From Sphingomonas sp. Leaf357 (GTDB taxonomy: Bacteria > Pseudomonadota > Alphaproteobacteria > Sphingomonadales > Sphingomonadaceae), in the NCBI RefSeq assembly GCF_001423845.1, contig NZ_LMPM01000001.1, positions 1,941,398 to 2,005,397 on the forward strand: a stretch of 64,000 nt of DNA, in the 5' to 3' direction. The first letter of the stretch is position 1; each line of letters begins with the position of its first letter. Position numbers and translations under genes: made by a program. This document shows, piece after piece, positions 46,369-55,271 of this stretch. The notes beneath the pieces were generated by a model that did no database searches, was not told where the DNA came from, and was given only the letters and a program-made list of their open reading frames with translations.

Positions 46369-46917
46369 TCAAGCCGCCATCAACTCCTCGCAGGCTGGTC
46401 GATCCTCCAGGTTGAGTTCCAGCTTCACGCACGGGACGTCATGGCCCCGCGCGCGGCAATATTGCTGCTCGGTACGACCGGTCGGCACGAAGCCGAGTTT
46501 GGCCAGAACCCGGCCCGAAGCCGGATTGTCGACATAATAGCCGGCGGACAGGCGCTTCAGGCCGAGGGCGTGGCGCGCGATCTGTACCGCCTGCCGCCCC
46601 GCTTCGGTGGCATAGCCGTGGCCCCAGGCATCGGGCGTGAGCCAATAACCCAGTTCATGCGCATCGCCTGCCGGGTGGATGCCGATGCACCCGATGATCC
46701 TCGGCATACCGTCCTCCAGCACGGTGATCAGCATCGCGACGTCGCGCGCGGTTGCCGGACGCGTCAGGAAATCGCGCGCATCGGCCGCGGTATAAGGCCA
46801 GGGCGCGTGTGAAATCTTCGTCACGACGCTTTCATGGCCGATCGCCCGTGCCAGGGCGGCGGCATCCTCCGGCCAACCGGGCCGCAACGTCAGTCTCTTC
46901 GTGCGAGCGAACATCAT
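46369..46917 (-). CDS. GNAT N-acetyltransferase, RimJ/RimL type
   Basis: The 182 residues show the GNAT core: RLTLRPGWPEDAAALARAIG, IGCIGIHPAGDAHELGYWLTPDAWGHGYATEAGRQAV (in part GYWLTPDAWGHGYATEAG with the CoA loop), and NPASGRVLAKLGF. Start ATG 46917 or 46914. A GNAT gene often lies between rpmA and obgE in alphaproteobacteria, where its target may be a ribosomal protein N-terminus; that is inference. Confidence 0.88.
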   Translation of the reverse strand: MMFARTKRLTLRPGWPEDAAALARAIGHESVVTKISHAPWPYTAADARDFLTRPATARDVAMLITVLEDGMPRIIGCIGIHPAGDAHELGYWLTPDAWGHGYATEAGRQAVQIARHALGLKRLSAGYYVDNPASGRVLAKLGFVPTGRTEQQYCRARGHDVPCVKLELNLEDRPACEELMAA

Positions 46918-46990
46918 CTACTCTCCTCGTCGCGTCGTCGCTCAAGCACATCGATGTGACGGGCCGGCGACAGGGCAGGGGAGGGAGCAA

Positions 46991-47024
46991 TAAAAAAGGG
47001 AGCCGGGGTGACCCGTCTCCCTTG
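46991..47024 (-). terminator. Rho-independent terminator after rpmA
   Basis: On the minus strand AAGGGAGACGGGTCACC... folds with GGCTCCCTT and is followed by a run of T. It lies about 60 bases past the rpmA stop, ending the rplU-rpmA transcript. Confidence 0.8.
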
Positions 47025-47084
47025 TTCGGTCCTCTCGCGAGAACCCGGATCACCCTGGTGGGCAACCCGGCTGGTTACCCGATG

Positions 47085-47357
47085 TTACTCGGCGGCAATC
47101 GCCACCGGCATGTCGACCGAGCAGAACTTTCGGCCAAGCTTGCCTTGCTTGAACGACACGCGACCTTCGGTCAGCGCGAACAAGGTGTGATCCTTGCCGA
47201 TGCCGACATTGGTGCCCGGATAGAATTTGGTGCCGCGCTGACGCACAAGAATGTTGCCCGGGACGACCGACTCGCCACCGAACTTCTTCACGCCAAGGCG
47301 ACGACCGGCCGAATCGCGACCGTTGCGCGAAGAGCCGCCTGCTTTCTTATGTGCCAT
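47085..47357 (-). CDS. rpmA: 50S ribosomal protein L27
   Basis: The 90-residue L27 starts [20 protein letters not shown] and continues [22 protein letters not shown], the standard sequence whose N-terminus reaches the peptidyl-transferase centre. It lies 13 bases after rplU. A terminator follows, so the downstream GNAT gene may depend on read-through or its own promoter. Confidence 0.98.
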   Translation of the reverse strand: MAHKKAGGSSRNGRDSAGRRLGVKKFGGESVVPGNILVRQRGTKFYPGTNVGIGKDHTLFALTEGRVSFKQGKLGRKFCSVDMPVAIAAE

Positions 47358-47370
47358 CTCGAACTACTCC

Positions 47371-47751
47371 TTACGCCTGAGCGGCCGGGGCTTCGGCGCC
47401 CGTCGCTTCGGTGGGGGCTGCGGCCTTCTTCGGTGCGGCCTTTTTCTTCTCTTCGCTGCCGATCGCAGTGATTTTCAGAATCGTGTGCTGCTGGCGATGG
47501 CCGTTCTTGCGGCGATAATTGTGCCGGCGCTTCTTCTTGAAGACGATGATCTTGTCGGCCTTCGCCTGGGCAATGATCTCGGCGGAGACCGTCAGGCCCT
47601 CTACCGACTTCAGCTCGGAGCCTTCGCCGGCGAGCAGAATGTCGCTGAACGAGATCGACGAACCTGCTTCACCGTCGAGCTTCTCGACGACGATCTTGTC
47701 TCCGGCGGCGACGCGGTATTGCTTGCCGCCTGTGCGCACGACTGCGAACAT
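47371..47751 (-). CDS. rplU: 50S ribosomal protein L21
   Basis: 126 residues. [20 protein letters not shown] and [20 protein letters not shown] are diagnostic of L21. It extends beyond the usual length with an Ala/Pro/Lys-rich tail ([19 protein letters not shown]), a common alphaproteobacterial addition. First gene of the ribosomal pair; the promoter should be in the 142-base gap before hspQ. Confidence 0.97.
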   Translation of the reverse strand: MFAVVRTGGKQYRVAAGDKIVVEKLDGEAGSSISFSDILLAGEGSELKSVEGLTVSAEIIAQAKADKIIVFKKKRRHNYRRKNGHRQQHTILKITAIGSEEKKKAAPKKAAAPTEATGAEAPAAQA

Positions 47752-47893
47752 GGCCTTACATCACTTTCAAAATAACGAGCCCCACGTCGAGCAAGCCCGG
47801 CGCGGGAAAGAGGTGCCACCTATGCAACGGGGGCGAGGCTGTCAACCGATTCACGCCACTCGCCGGGCGCGAATTCGTCAATTCGTGCCGACA

Positions 47894-48274
47894 TCAATGC
47901 CGGTGCTGCGGCCTCAGCGTGTAGCGACCGTCGGCATAATCGTTGAACAGGCCGGAGATCGCCGGATGATCGACCGGTTCGTCGGTATCGTCGGGGATCA
48001 GGTTCTGCTGGCTGACATAGGCGACATAGGTCGATTCCATATTCTCGGCGAGCAGATGGTAGAACGGCTGGTCCTTGCGCGGGCGCAGGTCGAGCGGGAT
48101 AGCATCGTACCATTCCTCGCTATTGGCGAAGATCGGATCGACGTCGAAGATCACGCCGCGAAAGTCGAACATGCGGTGGCGCACGACCTCGCCGATGCCG
48201 AACCGCGCGGTGGCGACCGGCGGCAGCGGAATCTCGGTGGAGGCGGGCGTCATGGGGATGTGGGCACGGGACAT
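47894..48274 (-). CDS. hspQ: Heat-shock protein HspQ (hemimethylated-DNA-binding family)
   Basis: The YccV/HspQ domain is clear: ARFGIGEVVRHRMFDFRGVIFDVDP, EEWYDAIPL, KDQPFYHLLAENMESTYVAYVSQQNL. Known in E. coli as a Lon specificity enhancer and DnaA-related factor. Start ATG 48274 (126 residues) or ATG 48253 (119). Adjacent to tRNA-Ser on the other strand. Confidence 0.92.
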   Translation of the reverse strand: MSRAHIPMTPASTEIPLPPVATARFGIGEVVRHRMFDFRGVIFDVDPIFANSEEWYDAIPLDLRPRKDQPFYHLLAENMESTYVAYVSQQNLIPDDTDEPVDHPAISGLFNDYADGRYTLRPQHRH

Positions 48275-48437
48275 GGACCCAATCTAATGCGCTTTCCGTG
48301 CGGCACAAGTTTTTGCGCTGTCCGCGCAGGGGGCCTGCGGAGGGTTGCAACGCTTCGGATAGTTCATTAGACGCCCGCCTTCATCGACCGATATCGCTCC
48401 ACCGGGTTCCCGCGCGGATGGTATCTAATGACCTCGC

Positions 48438-48527
<90 letters not shown>

Positions 48528-48569
48528 CGGTATCGATTGAAGACCAGCGCCCGAAAGGCCCCGAGACGA

Positions 48570-48899
48570 ATGGCTTACAAGGAACCGACCTTCCAGGATC
48601 GTGCGGCGCTCGCCGCGCAGGCGAAACAGAAGGCGATCGAGAAGCTGAAGGCGAAGCCGCCGGTCGATCCCGCCGTCGCCGCGGCCCGCGCCGCCGCGCG
48701 CGAAGCCAAGGAAGCCGCGATCGTCAAGAAGCGCGAGGAAAAGGCCGCGGCGATCGAACAGGCCCGTCTGGACAAGATCGCCAAGGCCGAAGCCGCCGCC
48801 GCCGCGATCGAGGCGGAGAAGCAGCGCCTGATCGATGCCGATATTGCCGCCAAGGCCGCGCGGGACGCCCGCTACGCCGCACGCAAGGCGAAGCGGTAG
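48570..48899 (+). CDS. DUF6481 family small basic protein
   Basis: A 109-residue Ala/Lys/Glu-rich protein predicted to be one long helix or coiled coil. It starts MAYKEPTFQDRAALAAQAKQ (ATG 48570) and runs on AKEAAIVKKREEKAAAIEQARL. The start matches a short conserved block common in sphingomonads under this DUF label. Function unknown. It follows tRNA-Ser by 42 bases and may share its transcript. Confidence 0.72.
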   Translation: MAYKEPTFQDRAALAAQAKQKAIEKLKAKPPVDPAVAAARAAAREAKEAAIVKKREEKAAAIEQARLDKIAKAEAAAAAIEAEKQRLIDADIAAKAARDARYAARKAKR

Positions 48900-48927
48900 G
48901 TTCGTTTCCCCTCCCGTCCGGGGGGGC

Positions 48928-50979
48928 TTACGGCACGTTCCGCGCCAATTCCTCCAGAAACACCGCCGCCGTCCCGTCGGACGGCGCGCGCCAATCCCCA
49001 CGCGGGCTCAGCGCCCCGCCGGCCGAAACCTTCGGTCCATTGGGAATGGCGGACCGCTTGAACTGGCTGGTCACGAAGAATCGCACCAGGAATTTCTCCA
49101 GCCAGCCCTTGATCGTCGCCAGATCATATTCGTGCCGGTTCGCCTTGGGGAAATCCTTCGGCCAGCGCCCGGCGTTCATATCGGACCAGACATGCCAGGC
49201 GAGGAACGCGATCTTCGACGGGGCGAGGCCGTGGCGAATCGTGTAATGCAGGAAGAAGTCGTTCAGCGCGTACGGCCCGATGCGGCTCTCCGTGCTCTGG
49301 ATCGCGCCGTCCGCGCCGGGCGGTACCAGCTCGGGTGAGATTTCCGTGCCGAGGATCGCCTCCAGCACCGAATCGGTGTCGCGATCGAACTGGTCGGTCT
49401 GTACGCACCAGCGGATCAGGAACTGGATCAGCGTCTTGGGCACGCCCGCATTGACCGCATAATGGCTCATCTGGTCGCCGACGCCATAGGTGCACCAGCC
49501 AAGCGCGAGTTCCGATAGATCGCCGGTGCCGACCACGAGGCCGCCGCGCTGGTTGGCGAGGCGGAACAGGTAATCGGTGCGCAGCCCGGCCTGCACGTTC
49601 TCGAACGTCACGTCGTAATGCGGTTCGCCGTCCGCGAACGGGTGACCCATGTCGCCCAGCATCTGCCGCGCGGCCGGGCGGATGTCGATCTCGTCGCCGT
49701 CGACGCCCAGCGCGCGCATCAGTTTCCACGCATTGGCCTTCGTATCCTCGCCGGTCGCGAAGCCCGGCATGGTGAAGCCGAGGATGTCCGTACGCGGCCG
49801 GCCGAGCCGGTCCATGACCTTGGCCGCGACGATCAGCGCATGGGTCGAATCGAGTCCGCCAGATACGCCGATCACCAGCCGTTCGGCCTTCGCCGCCACG
49901 AAGCGCTTGAGCAGCCCCTCGACCTGGATATTGAACGCCTCGTAACAGTCGGCATCCAGCTTTTCTGCCGCATTGGGTACGAACGGGAAGCGGCGGATCG
50001 CGCGGAGCAGGCCGATATCCGCAAAGTCCGGCACGTGGTCGAAACTCACGCGCCGGAAACTCTTCTCGGGGTCGTCGGCGAGGCGCGCGGCGTCGTTGAA
50101 CGTGCCGTTGCGCATCCGCTCCTGTTCGATCCGCTCCGCATCGACGTCGGCAAGCAGGATCTCCGGATCATGGCCGAAGCGATCCGACTCGGCGATCAGT
50201 TCGCCCAGTTCGTGGATCGTGCCCTGGCCGTCCCAGGCCAGGTCGGTCGTGCTCTCGCCCGGCCCGGCGGCGGAATAGACGTAAGCGCACATGCCCCGCG
50301 CACTCTGGGCGGCGGACAGCATCATGCGCTCGCGCGACTTGCCGATCGTCACGTTGGAGGCGGAGAGGTTGCAGCAGATCAGCGCCCCGGCCAGCGCGCC
50401 GAACGTCGAGGGCGGAATGGGCGCCCAATAATCTTCGCAGATCTCGGCGTGGAACACGAAATGCTCCAGGTCGCTCGCCGCGAAGATCAGGTCGGTGCCG
50501 AACGGCGCGGTCTGACCGGCGAGGGTGATCTGCGCGCCGGCCAGGTTGGCACCCGAGGCAAACCATCGCTTCTCGTAATATTCACGGTAATTGGGCAGGA
50601 ACGTCTTCGGCACCACGCCAAGGATGCGGCCGCGCGCGATGACCACGCAGCAATTGTAGATCCGCCCGTTGCGCGGCAGTGCCGCCCCGACGAGCAACAC
50701 CGGCTTCAGCTTGGCGCTGGCGGACACGACCGCGCCGATTGCGGCTTCGGTGGCGTGATGCTGCGCGGTCTGCAGGTGCAGATCGTCGATCGCGTAGGAG
50801 GTCAGGTTGAGTTCGGGGAAGACCAGCAGGTCCGCACTGGCCTTGTGCCCCTGCTTCGCCAGCGCGATGGTCGCGGCGGCGTTGGCCGCGGTATCGCCGA
50901 CGCTGGCCCGCGGGGTGCACGCCCCCACGCGGATCAGGCCGTGGCTGTGGATCGAATGGAACGGGTGCGTCTTCGCCAT
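48928..50979 (-). CDS. nadE: Glutamine-dependent NAD+ synthetase
   Basis: Makes NAD from deamido-NAD, ATP and glutamine. The 683 residues combine an N-terminal nitrilase-type glutaminase (Glu in LLVFPELNLTSYAID, Lys in PKTFLPNYREYYEKRW, nucleophile Cys in HAEICEDYWAP) with a C-terminal ammonia-dependent synthetase (P-loop VIGVSGGLDSTHALIVAA; GTGDLSELALGW). This long form resembles the mycobacterial type. With nadA at 36524 it represents the NAD pathway here. Confidence 0.97.
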   Translation of the reverse strand: MAKTHPFHSIHSHGLIRVGACTPRASVGDTAANAAATIALAKQGHKASADLLVFPELNLTSYAIDDLHLQTAQHHATEAAIGAVVSASAKLKPVLLVGAALPRNGRIYNCCVVIARGRILGVVPKTFLPNYREYYEKRWFASGANLAGAQITLAGQTAPFGTDLIFAASDLEHFVFHAEICEDYWAPIPPSTFGALAGALICCNLSASNVTIGKSRERMMLSAAQSARGMCAYVYSAAGPGESTTDLAWDGQGTIHELGELIAESDRFGHDPEILLADVDAERIEQERMRNGTFNDAARLADDPEKSFRRVSFDHVPDFADIGLLRAIRRFPFVPNAAEKLDADCYEAFNIQVEGLLKRFVAAKAERLVIGVSGGLDSTHALIVAAKVMDRLGRPRTDILGFTMPGFATGEDTKANAWKLMRALGVDGDEIDIRPAARQMLGDMGHPFADGEPHYDVTFENVQAGLRTDYLFRLANQRGGLVVGTGDLSELALGWCTYGVGDQMSHYAVNAGVPKTLIQFLIRWCVQTDQFDRDTDSVLEAILGTEISPELVPPGADGAIQSTESRIGPYALNDFFLHYTIRHGLAPSKIAFLAWHVWSDMNAGRWPKDFPKANRHEYDLATIKGWLEKFLVRFFVTSQFKRSAIPNGPKVSAGGALSPRGDWRAPSDGTAAVFLEELARNVP

Positions 50980-51041
50980 GATTGCGGGTGTAGCGGCCAG
51001 CCGTTAGCAAGTCATCACGCCCCACCCAAGGAAACACACTC

Positions 51042-51248
51042 ATGAAGATCAGCGCACGCAACCAGATTTCCGGCACGATCGTCTCCGTCACGCCGGGCGC
51101 GGTCAACGCGACGGTGAAGGTGGATATCGGCGGCGGCAACCTCGTCACGTCGAGCGTCACCAACGAAGCGATCGCCGATCTCGCGCTGGCCGACGGCGAC
51201 GTGGTGACGATCATCGTCAAGGCCAGCGACGTGATGATCGGCAAATAA
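51042..51248 (+). CDS. mop: Stand-alone molybdenum-pterin/molybdate-binding protein (Mop/TOBE)
   Basis: A 68-residue single Mop domain (MKISARNQISGTIVSVTPGAV, then NATVKVDIGGGNLVTSSVT and IIVKASDVMIGK). Such proteins (molbindins) store or buffer molybdate as oligomers. A AAGGAA site precedes ATG 51042. One base separates it from the ModE-like gene. The ModC at 3221 lacks exactly this domain. Confidence 0.93.
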   Translation: MKISARNQISGTIVSVTPGAVNATVKVDIGGGNLVTSSVTNEAIADLALADGDVVTIIVKASDVMIGK

Positions 51249-51249
51249 C

Positions 51250-51618
51250 ATGCGGATCGGCGCGCTGAAGCTGAAGGCGCAGGTCTATTGCGGCGACGAA
51301 CTCGCGATGGGGCCGGGCAAGGCCGACCTGCTCGAGGCGATCGACCGCGACGGATCGATCTCGGCGGCGGGGCGGGCGCTCGGCATGAGTTATCGCCGCA
51401 CATGGCTGCTGGTCGATGGCATGAACCGCTGCTGGAAGGATCGGCTGGTCGAAACCGTGGCCGGCGGCGGCGCGGGCCGGGGTGCCAGGCTGACCGTCAT
51501 GGGGCGCGAGGTCTTGGCCGCCTATCGCGCGCTCGAGGGGCGCTTGCAGACGGCGGCGGATGGCGAGCCGATGGGGGAATTGCTGACCTTGCTGCGCGAG
51601 GCGCCTTTGCCTGCCTGA
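51250..51618 (+). CDS. ModE-type winged-helix regulator without Mop domains
   Basis: The 122 residues match the N-terminal DNA-binding part of ModE (LLEAIDRDGSISAAGRALGMSYRRTWLLVDGMNRCW, in part GSISAAGRALGMSYRRTWLL, and RLTVMGREVLAAYRAL). The molybdate-binding DiMop half of E. coli ModE is missing. It may still bind molybdate through the small Mop partner, or not at all. Lies in a two-gene unit with mop; regulation of modABC is likely but unproven. Confidence 0.9.
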   Translation: MRIGALKLKAQVYCGDELAMGPGKADLLEAIDRDGSISAAGRALGMSYRRTWLLVDGMNRCWKDRLVETVAGGGAGRGARLTVMGREVLAAYRALEGRLQTAADGEPMGELLTLLREAPLPA

Positions 51619-51637
51619 GCGCGGCCAACCTCACTCA

Positions 51638-51722
51638 CCGTTCGTCCTGAGCTTGTCGAAGGACTGTCTTTCTGGTCCGGCGCTGACAAGAAGGCAGTGC
51701 TTCGACAGGCTCAGCACAGTCG
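51638..51722. repeat. Palindromic intergenic repeat, family A copy 3
   Basis: CCGTTCGTCCTGAGCTTGTC with right arm GCTTCGACAGGCTCAGCACA. It lies between the convergent ModE-like and M20 peptidase genes. Confidence 0.85.
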
Positions 51723-51731
51723 GGATCTGGA

Positions 51732-53033
51732 TTACCGCCCCCCACCCAATCGCGTCATCAGAATCGCCGCCCGCTTCGCCTGCCGCTTGATGCTCGCCAG
51801 ATCCACTGTCTCGCCCGGCGCATGATCGCCCCGGCTTGCCGTGCCCAGCCCGATCAGCCCGTCTACATCCTTCGCCACGAACGAGATATCGCCCGCGCCC
51901 CGCCGCAACGGATCGAGCGGTGCCATTTCGGCCAGACCCAGATCGGCATTCACGCCGTTCAGTTTGGCCAGCAGAGCGCGGTTGCCCGCCGTCGGTGCCA
52001 TCGCCGGATAGCCGCCTGATTCGAACACGATCTTCGCCCCCGTCCCCGGCGCATGCTTCGCGACGATCGCGCTCATCTTCGCCTTCACCCGCTCGGTCTG
52101 CTCTTCGGACAATGTGCGGAAATCGCCGCGCGCCAAAGCGGTGGAGGGGATGACGTTGCTCTTGCCCGTCGCGCTCGCCCGCACCCCGTCCGCATCCAGC
52201 GCGGCGGTCGCGCCACCGGCGACGATGCCGGTGTTGAAGGTCAGATTCGGCTCGGGCAATTCGGTGCGGAACGCGGCGAGAATGCGCACCAGCTCGTTGA
52301 TCGCGCCATCGCCATAGGTCGCGTTGAAGATCAGGGAGGAATGGCCGGTCTTGCCGGTGGTGGTCAGCGCCCAGCTGTTCGAGGAGCGCCGGGCGATCGA
52401 TCCCATGTCCTTGCCGTCCTCGACGAACAGCCCCTCGAAATCGAGCGCGGCATCGGCCCGCTTGCCCGCCGCGATCAGGTCGGCGCGGGCGATCGCGATG
52501 GGGTCGCCCGAATCCTCCTCGTCGCCGGTCAGCACGATCTCGAAATTGGCCGAGTCCAGCGTGCCCGCGGCCTTCATCGCGCGCAGCGCGGCGATCATTA
52601 CCACCATTCCGCCCTTGTCGTCCCCCGCGCCTGGGCCTTCCGCCTGCTCGCCGGTGCGAACGAATTTCTGAAACGCCGAATCCTTCTCGAACACGGTATC
52701 GAGATGCCCGATCAGCAACAGCTGTTTCGCACCGGCCTTGCCCGCGCGGGTCGCGATGATGTGGCCGGCGCGGTGCGCCGTCGTCATCGGTTTCCACACC
52801 ACGGTGAAACCCAGCGGCTCCAGCTCGGCCCGCACCATCTTGCCGACCGCATCGACCCCAGCGAAATTCATCGTGCCCGAATTCTGGTCGACCAGCTTTT
52901 GCAGCAGCGCGACCGAGCGTTCGTATTCGGCATCCACCGTCTTCGCCATCACGGTTTCGGGCGCGCTCAGCTTCGCCTGCGCCGGGGCGACGGCAAGCAT
53001 CGCGGTCGTGGCGAGGAACAGGGACATCCGCAT
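51732..53033 (-). CDS. Secreted M20-family zinc peptidase (carboxypeptidase G2-like)
   Basis: The 433 residues start with a signal peptide (MRMSLFLATTAMLAVAPAQA). The M20 metal sites are visible: LLLIGHLDTVF (His, catalytic Asp), GAGDDKGGMVVMIAAL (bridging Asp), and LTGDEEDSGDP (Glu-Glu). A dimerisation domain with GKTGHSSL follows. Related to glutamate carboxypeptidase; substrates are probably acylated amino acids or small peptides. Starts at 53033 or, two residues shorter, 53027. Confidence 0.92.
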   Translation of the reverse strand: MRMSLFLATTAMLAVAPAQAKLSAPETVMAKTVDAEYERSVALLQKLVDQNSGTMNFAGVDAVGKMVRAELEPLGFTVVWKPMTTAHRAGHIIATRAGKAGAKQLLLIGHLDTVFEKDSAFQKFVRTGEQAEGPGAGDDKGGMVVMIAALRAMKAAGTLDSANFEIVLTGDEEDSGDPIAIARADLIAAGKRADAALDFEGLFVEDGKDMGSIARRSSNSWALTTTGKTGHSSLIFNATYGDGAINELVRILAAFRTELPEPNLTFNTGIVAGGATAALDADGVRASATGKSNVIPSTALARGDFRTLSEEQTERVKAKMSAIVAKHAPGTGAKIVFESGGYPAMAPTAGNRALLAKLNGVNADLGLAEMAPLDPLRRGAGDISFVAKDVDGLIGLGTASRGDHAPGETVDLASIKRQAKRAAILMTRLGGGR

Positions 53034-53057
53034 CGGCAGCCTCCGAAAAGGGAAGGA

Positions 53058-53134
53058 TGGCGCGCCCGGAGGGAGTCGAACCCCCGACCGAGGAGGTAGA
53101 AGCTCCTTGCTCTATCCAACTGAGCTACGGGCGC
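53058..53134 (-). tRNA. tRNA-Arg (anticodon TCT)
   Basis: A 77-base tRNA on the minus strand: acceptor GCGCCCG/CGGGCGC, D-arm GCTCAGTTGGATAGAGC, anticodon stem AGGAG/CTCCT with loop CTTCTAC (TCT), T-loop GGTTCGACTCC, discriminator G and encoded CCA. Confidence 0.97.
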
Positions 53135-53216
53135 GTCGCGGGACGCATTAGCGCGGATTGCGCGGGTGCGAAACCGGCTTCATAGTCTCGGTCGACGACA
53201 GGAAGGGGGACGCGCG

Positions 53217-53945
53217 ATGCCGGCACCGATCAACGCGCGCGACCTGACCGGCGCGCAGCTGCGCTATTTCGATTTCGTGATGGCCGCGTTCGTTGCGATC
53301 ATCCTGCTGTCGAACGTGATCGGCGCGGGGAAGGTGGCGCAGATCTGGCTGCCCGGCGTCGGTTACTGGCCGTTCGGCGCGGGCATATTGTTCTTCCCGA
53401 TTTCCTACGTGATCGGCGACGTGCTGACCGAAGTGTATGGCTATGCCCGCGCGCGCCGCGTGATCTGGGCCGGATCGATCGCGGTGCTGTTCATGGCGTT
53501 CATGTCCTGGGTAGTCGTCGAACTTCCGCCCGCGCCCGATTGGGGCAACCAGGCGGCGTACGAGACGATCTTCGGCCAGGTGCCGCGCATCGTCTTCGCC
53601 TCGCTTTGCGCCTTCTGGGCCGGCGAGTTCGTCAATTCCTATGTGTTGGCGAAGATGAAGCTGTGGACCGGCGGCAAGCGCCTCTGGGCGCGCACGATCG
53701 GCTCGACGATCGCGGGGCAGGGGGTCGACAGCCTGATCTTCTACCCGCTCGCCTTCTGGGGCGCGCAGGGCTGGACCAACGCGCTGGTCCTGAAGATTCT
53801 CGTCACGCAATGGGCGTTGAAAGTCGGCTGGGAGGTATTGCTGACGCCGGTGACGTATCTCGTCGTCGGCTTCCTCAAGCGCCGCGAGGGGCTCGACGTG
53901 TTCGACGAAGGCACCGATTTCACACCCTTCCGGGCGCGCGTGTGA
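53217..53945 (+). CDS. yhhQ: Queuosine precursor transporter, YhhQ/VUT family
   Basis: Inner-membrane importer of queuosine precursors (preQ0/preQ1 in E. coli). ATG 53217 (MPAPINARDLTGAQLRYF) gives 242 residues with six hydrophobic segments. Diagnostic elements are ILLSNVIGAGK, FPISYVIGDVLTEVYGY, and the C-terminal GVDSLIFYPLAFWG. It overlaps a small membrane protein gene by four bases. Confidence 0.92.
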   Translation: MPAPINARDLTGAQLRYFDFVMAAFVAIILLSNVIGAGKVAQIWLPGVGYWPFGAGILFFPISYVIGDVLTEVYGYARARRVIWAGSIAVLFMAFMSWVVVELPPAPDWGNQAAYETIFGQVPRIVFASLCAFWAGEFVNSYVLAKMKLWTGGKRLWARTIGSTIAGQGVDSLIFYPLAFWGAQGWTNALVLKILVTQWALKVGWEVLLTPVTYLVVGFLKRREGLDVFDEGTDFTPFRARV

Positions 53946-54259
53946 GCGCGCTGCAAACCGTCAAGCTCTGGCTGGTCCAGCATGTGCACCTCGCCAAGGA
54001 TGCGCTGCACATCTATGTCGCGTTGGGCCTGTTCTTCGGCTCGGCCCTGCTGTTCGGTTGGCGTCTGCGCGGCTGGAGGCCTTGGCTCGTCGTGCTGGCG
54101 GCGGCGCTGATCGGCGAGGCCTGGGACATCCGCGATCGGCATATCGGGCACGTTCCGCAGAATTACGGCGCGAACCTGCACGACATCTGGAACACGCTTT
54201 TCTGGCCCAGCATCATCCTGTTGCTGGCGCGTCGGACGAAGATGTTCGGCGGGCGTTAG
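53942..54259 (+). CDS. Small membrane protein coupled to yhhQ
   Basis: 105 residues from GTG 53942 (VSALQTVKLWLVQHVHLAKD), overlapping the yhhQ stop. About three hydrophobic segments (ALHIYVALGLFFGSALLFG, PWLVVLAAALIGEAWDI, IWNTLFWPSIILLL). The repeated His/Asp pattern (DALHIY, EAWDIRDRH, NLHDIWNT) recalls VanZ-like small membrane proteins, but the match is weak. Function unknown. Confidence 0.75.
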   Translation: MSALQTVKLWLVQHVHLAKDALHIYVALGLFFGSALLFGWRLRGWRPWLVVLAAALIGEAWDIRDRHIGHVPQNYGANLHDIWNTLFWPSIILLLARRTKMFGGR

Positions 54260-54290
54260 CGCGCTATTCACGATGCAGGATGACCCCATA

Positions 54291-54359
54291 TCCGTTCGCC
54301 CTGAGCCAGTCGACGGGCGCGCTCGGGGCATGTGCTTCGACAAGCTCAGCACGAACGGT
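54291..54359. repeat. Palindromic intergenic repeat, family A copy 4
   Basis: CCGTTCGCCCTGAGCCAGTC pairs with right arm GCTTCGACAAGCTCAGCACG. It lies between the convergent small membrane protein gene and purQ. Confidence 0.85.
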
Positions 54360-54372
54360 GGGAAGAGCTTGT

Positions 54373-55041
54373 CTAAGCCGCCACCAATCCCAGAAGTCCC
54401 TCGAACATCCCGCGTCCGTCCGTACCGCCATGCGCCGCCTCGATGCGGCGTTCCGGATGCGGCATCATGCCGAGCACGTTGCCCTGCGCGTTGAGCACGC
54501 CGGCGATGTTCCGCGCCGATCCATTGACCGGCCCGCCATAGCGGAACGCCACCCGGCCTTCGCCCTCCAGCCGGTCGAGCGTCGCATTGTCGGCGAAGTA
54601 GTTGCCGTCGTGATGCGCGACGGGAATCGAGATGGTCTGGCCCTGCGCGTAACGGCTGGTGAAGATGCTCTGCGCATTCTCCACCACCAACGGCACGTCG
54701 CGGCAGACGAAATCGATCCCGGCATTGCGCATCAGCGCGCCGGGCAGCAGGCCCGCCTCGGTCAGCACCTGAAAGCCGTTGCAGACGCCCAATACCGCGA
54801 CGCCGCGCTCCGCCGCCGCCGACACCGCCTGCATGATCGGTGATCTGGCGGCCATCGCGCCGGAACGAAGGTAATCGCCATAGGAGAAGCCGCCCGGCAC
54901 GCCGATCAGGTCGAGACCCTCGGGCAGTTCGCTGTCGCCGTGCCACACCATCGTCGGGGCCACGCCGCCGACCTCGCGGATCGCCACCGCGAGATCCCGG
55001 TCGCAATTCGAACCCGGAAAGACGATGACGGCCGCCTTCAT
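54373..55041 (-). CDS. purQ: Phosphoribosylformylglycinamidine synthase subunit PurQ
   Basis: Glutaminase subunit that feeds ammonia to PurL in purine synthesis. ATG 55041 ([21 protein letters not shown]) gives 222 residues. Triad: Cys in [13 protein letters not shown], His and Glu in MMPHPERR. It overlaps purS by four bases. purL is not in the window. Confidence 0.96.
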   Translation of the reverse strand: MKAAVIVFPGSNCDRDLAVAIREVGGVAPTMVWHGDSELPEGLDLIGVPGGFSYGDYLRSGAMAARSPIMQAVSAAAERGVAVLGVCNGFQVLTEAGLLPGALMRNAGIDFVCRDVPLVVENAQSIFTSRYAQGQTISIPVAHHDGNYFADNATLDRLEGEGRVAFRYGGPVNGSARNIAGVLNAQGNVLGMMPHPERRIEAAHGGTDGRGMFEGLLGLVAA

Positions 55042-55268
55042 GCCTTTTCCACCCGGTAATTCTCGATCACCGTGTTGGCGAGCAGCTTGCGGCACATTTC
55101 GTCGATGCTCGCATCGCTGGTGTCGTCGGCGACGTCGAGCTCGATCAGCTTACCCTGCCGCACGTCCTCGACGCCGGTAAAGCCCAGCCCGTCCAGCGCC
55201 TTGTGGATCGCCTTGCCCTGTGGGTCGAGGACGCCGGGCTTCAGCGTGACAATGATGCGCAGTTTCAT
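55038..55268 (-). CDS. purS: Phosphoribosylformylglycinamidine synthase subunit PurS
   Basis: 76 residues, a small subunit that bridges PurQ and Pur[44 protein letters not shown] (in part [14 protein letters not shown]) and [10 protein letters not shown] are typical. Starts three bases after purC. Confidence 0.96.
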   Translation of the reverse strand: MKLRIIVTLKPGVLDPQGKAIHKALDGLGFTGVEDVRQGKLIELDVADDTSDASIDEMCRKLLANTVIENYRVEKA

Positions 55269-55271
55269 GGC

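Noticed and set aside
47752..47893. Possible structured leader for rplU
   Set aside because: No convincing stem set or known leader motif; only a promoter-sized gap.
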